Assembly (NCBI GenBank): GCA_049297695.1
Contig: JBAQUT010000060.1
Location: 1-17,184, forward strand
From: JACKLD01 sp049297695
GTDB taxonomy: Bacteria > Pseudomonadota > Alphaproteobacteria > UBA2136 > UBA6156
Length of the DNA: 17,184 nt
Direction: 5' to 3'
The notes beneath the pieces are model-generated. The model saw nothing but the letters and a program-made list of their open reading frames with translations. It ran no database searches and was not told the DNA's origin. Positions within the stretch are counted from its first letter, which is position 1. Each line of letters starts with the position of its first letter. A program made the position numbers and the translations under genes. Shown piece by piece: positions 14,174-17,184 of this stretch.

Positions 14174-14577
14174 ATCTTTATTTCTTTCACAAAATAATGA
14201 CATGAATGTTTACCAGCTACATCAGGTAACACTGCATATTCTTTAAAGCCCATTTTCTTATAGAACTCAGGAGCTTGAAAATCCATTGTCCATAGTAGAA
14301 TCTTTTTTAATTTATTCGTTTTAGCATAGCTTTCTGCTTCGGCCATGAGTTTTGAACCAATTCCTTTTCTTTTCTTTAAGACAACCATATTGGAGATTTC
14401 AAGAAAATCCCAAGCCCTATGAGCATCAATAGAACCCATAAACTTTCCGTTATCTTCTGCTACCAAAACGACTTTTTCAAAATCAACTTTTGGTTCAAAT
14501 TGGTTATTATATTCTTTTAACTCATTGAAAGCTTTATCGGCATCTGGATGATCATGAGAAATACGAACAATCTTCAT
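14170..14577 (-). CDS. GNAT-family N-acetyltransferase
   Basis: 135 aa. The single GNAT domain shows the acetyl-CoA pyrophosphate loop in VVLKKRKGIGSKLM (R70-K-G-I-G, residues 65-78) and the later FYKKMGFKEY motif. An acidic/hydrophobic strand VVLVAEDNGKFMGSI leads the core. The substrate is unknown; it could be a small molecule or a protein N-terminus. ATG 14577 is chosen because GGAGGG (14590-14585) lies 7 bases upstream and the ATG overlaps the nuoL stop as TAATG; the longer GTG frame would start at the ribosome-binding site. AT-rich (18 G+C in 60 bases at 14281-14340) and lysine-rich, in sharp contrast to nuoL, suggesting transfer from another genome. Confidence 0.8.
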   Translation of the reverse strand: MKIVRISHDHPDADKAFNELKEYNNQFEPKVDFEKVVLVAEDNGKFMGSIDAHRAWDFLEISNMVVLKKRKGIGSKLMAEAESYAKTNKLKKILLWTMDFQAPEFYKKMGFKEYAVLPDVAGKHSCHYFVKEIKI

Positions 14578-16529
14578 TATAAAACCCTCCACAACAGCAG
14601 CCCAAGGCCTACGGCTAGGGCCAGAAGCATAGCGAAGGCGTAATGAGCCACATAGCCGGTTTGGGTTTTGCGGAGCTCGGTGCCTACATCCGCCACGGCG
14701 GCGGCGGTGGCGTTGAGGGTGCCGTCGATCAGGGTTTGGTCCCCTGCCCTGTACAAGGCGTTGCTAAGCCATGTGGTGGGGCGCACCCATACGTAGTCGT
14801 ACAGTTCGTCCACGTACCATTTGTTCAGGCTGATGGCGTAGGGGATGCTGGCCACTTGGGAGATACGTTTGGCCACGTGTCGGTACTCGGCAAACAGGTA
14901 ATAGCTGAGCGTGATGCCGCAGATGGCCAGAATGAGCGGCGTGAACTTGGCAAACGTGGGCGTGTGGTGGGCGGCATGGAGGGCGTTGTGATGATGGTCG
15001 ATCATAATGGCGCCTTGCCACCATTCCAGCGTGCCCATATCACTCAACATAAAGCCTGCGGTGACGGCGCCGACGGCCAGCACCAGCATGGGGGCCAGCA
15101 TCAGCCATGGGGATTCGTGAGCGTGATGGAAGGTATGTTGGCCGTGTTTGGAGGTATCTTGGAATTTCCCGTTAAAGGCCATGAACACGATGCGGAAGCC
15201 GTAAATGGCCGTAAGCATGGCGCCCAGCGTGCCCACGAGGTAGATGGGTTGGGCCCAGCCGCCGGGGGCCATGAAGGCGGATTCCAGAATGAGATCTTTG
15301 CTGAAGAACCCTGCAAACGGCGGGATACCTGCCAGCGCGAGGCTGCCAATCCACATGAGGCCGTAGGTGATGGGCAAAGCGTGGCGGAGACCGCCCATTT
15401 TGAAGATGTTTTGTTCGTGGTGCATTCCGTGGATGACCGAGCCAGCGCCTAAGAACAACAAGGCCTTGAAGAACGCGTGGGTGGTGAGGTGGAACATGGC
15501 GGCGGGGTAGGCCGACACGCCGATGGCGAAGAACATGTAGCCCAGTTGGGAGCAGGTGGAATAGGCAATGACGCGCTTGATGTCGGTTTGGGTGAGGCCC
15601 ACGGTGGCGGCGAAAATGGCGGTGAGTGCGCCGACCCATGCGACGATGTGCAGAACATCCGGCGTGAGTTCGTACAGGGGGCTGAGGCGGCAGAGGAGGA
15701 AAACGCCTGCTGTTACCATGGTGGCGGCGTGGATAAGGGCGGAGACGGGCGTGGGGCCTTCCATGGCATCTGGCAGCCAGGTGTGGAGGCCGAACTGGGC
15801 GGATTTACCCATGGCTCCCACAAATATCAGAAGGGCGGCGAGATTCAGATTTAAGGTACTAGGTGCTAGGGTGCTAGGTACGAGGTTCGTGCTATTAGCA
15901 AGCTGTCCGAAAATATCGCTGTAGGTGAGGCTTCCAAACTGAAAAAGGAGCATAAACATACCCACAAGCATGGCGGCGTCGGCCACGCGGTTGACGAGGA
16001 AGGCTTTCATGGCGGCAGCGTTGGCGGAGGGTTTGTGGTGCCAAAAGCCGATGAGGAGGTAGCTGCACACGCCCACCCCTTCCCAGCCCATGAACATTTG
16101 CACGAGGTTGGGGGCGCTGACCAGCATCAGCATGGCGAAGGTGAAGGCGGAGAGGTAGATGAAAAAGCGGCGGCGGCTGGGGTCTTCCGCCATGTAACCG
16201 ATTGAATAGACGTGGACGCAGGCGGAGACGGTGAGGACGACGATGTACATGGTGGCGGAGAGTTTGTCGGTCAGGGCTCCGAAACTCACTTGCCAGCTGC
16301 CCGCGTTTATCCAGGTGAACCAGTCCACGCTGTCGGGGGGGATGGTGCCTGTGTTGAGGCCCACGAACACGACCCATGCGAGGATGGCGGCGAGGACTGT
16401 TCCGCCGGTGCAGAGAAGCATGGAGGCCCAATCGGATTTGTCGCCTTTGGGGAGGGCATAGCCGAGGATGGCGGCCAAGAGGGCGGCGAGGCCGGGGAGG
16501 AGGATGAGGGTGGTGGGGAGGTGGGTCAT
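14577..16529 (-). CDS. nuoL: NADH-quinone oxidoreductase subunit L
   Basis: Largest antiporter-like subunit of complex I, carrying the long lateral helix, 650 aa. Conserved positions: E150 (MGWEGVGVCSYLLIGFW), K242 and H249 (GKSAQFGLHTWLPDAMEGPT), SALIHAATMVTAGV and FKALLFLGAGSVIHGMHHEQ. The polar stretch 214-225 (TNLVPSTLAPST) between two helices is encoded by a 7-8-base tandem repeat and appears to be an insertion into the loop before LLIFVGAMGKSAQ. Start ATG 16529 lies three bases after the methyltransferase stop; no strong Shine-Dalgarno, so reinitiation is likely. Its stop overlaps the GNAT start. Confidence 0.97.
   Translation of the reverse strand: MTHLPTTLILLPGLAALLAAILGYALPKGDKSDWASMLLCTGGTVLAAILAWVVFVGLNTGTIPPDSVDWFTWINAGSWQVSFGALTDKLSATMYIVVLTVSACVHVYSIGYMAEDPSRRRFFIYLSAFTFAMLMLVSAPNLVQMFMGWEGVGVCSYLLIGFWHHKPSANAAAMKAFLVNRVADAAMLVGMFMLLFQFGSLTYSDIFGQLANSTNLVPSTLAPSTLNLNLAALLIFVGAMGKSAQFGLHTWLPDAMEGPTPVSALIHAATMVTAGVFLLCRLSPLYELTPDVLHIVAWVGALTAIFAATVGLTQTDIKRVIAYSTCSQLGYMFFAIGVSAYPAAMFHLTTHAFFKALLFLGAGSVIHGMHHEQNIFKMGGLRHALPITYGLMWIGSLALAGIPPFAGFFSKDLILESAFMAPGGWAQPIYLVGTLGAMLTAIYGFRIVFMAFNGKFQDTSKHGQHTFHHAHESPWLMLAPMLVLAVGAVTAGFMLSDMGTLEWWQGAIMIDHHHNALHAAHHTPTFAKFTPLILAICGITLSYYLFAEYRHVAKRISQVASIPYAISLNKWYVDELYDYVWVRPTTWLSNALYRAGDQTLIDGTLNATAAAVADVGTELRKTQTGYVAHYAFAMLLALAVGLGLLLWRVL
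14585..14590 (-). promoter_or_regulatory. Ribosome-binding site GGAGGG for the GNAT gene, inside nuoL
   Basis: GGAGGG embedded in the last codons of nuoL, 7 bases before ATG 14577. It is the clearest Shine-Dalgarno in the nuo block and fixes the GNAT start at the TAATG junction. Confidence 0.75.
15855..15890 (-). repeat. In-frame heptamer/octamer tandem repeat inside nuoL
   Basis: Plus strand: GGTACTA, GGTGCTA, GGGTGCTA, GGTACGA, GGTTCGT, consecutive from 15855 to 15890. It encodes the NuoL loop residues TNLVPSTLAPST. The CTAG-containing core resembles the repeat at the prmA end. Confidence 0.8.
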
Positions 16530-16532
16530 GGC

Positions 16533-17150
16533 CTATTTCTTGGCTATTGGAATGATCATATGGTCTGAACCCCAGTAAACGCAGCTTTTAGGTGGTTTTA
16601 TATCAAATCTTTCTAAAGTCACCGTCTTATAGTGCTCTAAAAGTATATGTAAGTGTTCTTGGCGAAATGATTTTGTTTCATCAGAATAGTAAGTTAATAG
16701 GCCACCTTTTTTTAACAACTTAAATGCTTGGGGAATAAATGGATAATGATTTTTCGAACGTTCTTCTTCACTTAGAGGGTATGTATCAAAAAGAATTGCA
16801 TCAAACTTTTTAGTTAATTTTTTAACTGCATTTTGCCAATAATCATTAATTACAGTTACTTTTACCTTCTGTTTTTTACCCCAGACTTTTGCATTTTCAG
16901 CTATTTCGGGATGAGCTTCAATCACAGTATAGGATTTACAACCGCTTTTAATAATTTCTGAAGCTGAAAGACCTAAACCAAACCCACATTCCAGCACATC
17001 TCCTTTAGTTTCAGTTACAATATGTGCCAATCTTTTCATAAGGGGTTTTTCCCAATACTGCATAACAGGCTCATCGCCAATAAATAAACCAAGCTTGTTA
17101 AACTTAATTTCTTCTTTATGCCAAACGTAATTTTCGAGTTTTCTTTTCAT
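16533..17150 (-). CDS. Guanidinoacetate N-methyltransferase-like class I SAM methyltransferase
   Basis: 205 aa. Beyond the generic SAM fold (VLECGFGLGLSASEI, 52-66; VIEAHPEIAE, 76-85) it carries several GAMT hallmarks. GDEPVMQYWEKPLMKRLA (25-42) aligns with the animal GAMT stretch around GKPVMERWETPYM. FDAILFDTYPLSEEE (116-130) aligns with FDGILYDTYPLSEE, and FKLLKKGGLLTYY and PPKSCVYWGSDHMIIPI align with the C-terminus. The two carboxylates that hold the guanidino group in rat GAMT (Glu45, Asp134) have counterparts E34 and D122. Related RMT2-type arginine methyltransferases share this core, so the acceptor is a guanidino compound or protein arginine. AT-rich (20 G+C in 60 bases at 16741-16800). 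AAAGG lies ~8 bases before ATG 17150; the gene lies between the nuoK remnant and nuoL. Confidence 0.75.
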   Translation of the reverse strand: MKRKLENYVWHKEEIKFNKLGLFIGDEPVMQYWEKPLMKRLAHIVTETKGDVLECGFGLGLSASEIIKSGCKSYTVIEAHPEIAENAKVWGKKQKVKVTVINDYWQNAVKKLTKKFDAILFDTYPLSEEERSKNHYPFIPQAFKLLKKGGLLTYYSDETKSFRQEHLHILLEHYKTVTLERFDIKPPKSCVYWGSDHMIIPIAKK

Positions 17151-17154
17151 GACT

Positions 17155-17184
17155 TTAACCTTTCATTCTGTCTGCTGAGTCGAT
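17155..17184 (-). CDS. nuoK: NADH-quinone oxidoreductase subunit K, C-terminal 9 residues (partial)
   Basis: The minus frame entering from the right edge reads IDSADRMKG and a TAA stop at 17157-17155. Alphaproteobacterial NuoK proteins commonly end in a short acidic stretch followed by N/R-x-M-(K/R)-G, and nuoK is the gene expected just upstream of nuoL. Nine residues cannot prove it. The GAMT-like gene starts four bases after the stop, and its AAAGG site lies within these last codons. Confidence 0.5.
   Translation of the reverse strand: MDSADRMKG

Noticed and set aside
14643..15452. 269-codon plus-strand frame
   Set aside because: Antisense of nuoL with no recognisable motif or ribosome-binding site.
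13184..17150. The AT-rich genes considered as a mobile island or toxin-antitoxin/defence system
   Set aside because: No integrase, transposase, direct repeats or defence-type domains; the genes are interleaved singly with nuo genes rather than forming a block.

Overview
The window is a dense bacterial chromosome segment with mostly GC-rich housekeeping genes. The best guess is an alphaproteobacterium from a poorly sampled lineage. This rests on the complex I gene order nuoK-L-M-N, the family content and the long arginine/glycine-rich extension on an RlmB-type methyltransferase. It is an inference; no rRNA or tRNA gene is present to settle it.

Layout. At the left edge (minus strand) lies a partial RlmB/SpoU-type 23S rRNA 2'-O-methyltransferase whose first ~247 residues are a repetitive Arg/Gly/Glu-rich tail. 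Next come an unrecognised 174-residue protein (minus) and, divergent from it, uvrD/pcrA followed by a translationally coupled membrane-anchored endonuclease/exonuclease/phosphatase (EEP) protein, closed by a terminator. A small unknown gene (minus) with a near-consensus promoter is divergent from prmA, and prmA is followed by an M24 aminopeptidase-like gene. These converge on a minus-strand pair, a soluble CZB chemoreceptor coupled to a TVP38/DedA-like membrane protein.

The right 7.6 kb is the distal part of the complex I operon, all on the minus strand. In transcription order it reads nuoK (last 9 codons only), a guanidinoacetate-methyltransferase-like gene, nuoL, a GNAT acetyltransferase, cutA, a peptidase S51-like gene, nuoM, an RBBP9-type hydrolase and nuoN. 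Every junction except cutA/S51 is an overlap or a gap of four bases or fewer, so the non-nuo genes are probably cotranscribed and partly translationally coupled with the antiporter-like subunits. Three of them (GAMT-like, GNAT, S51-like) are markedly AT-rich: 20/60, 18/60 and 19/60 G+C in sampled 60-base lines, against 36/60 in nuoL. This suggests separate acquisition into a running operon.

A second theme is short tandem repeats of 7-8 bases. They occur at three places: the prmA stop codon, in frame inside a nuoL loop, and in frame inside a nuoM loop. A cluster of three palindromes fills the only sizeable gap in the nuo operon. No complete novel defence or mobile system is visible. The most unusual features are the interleaved nuo operon, the coding-compatible octamer repeats, the GAMT-like enzyme and the repetitive RlmB tail.
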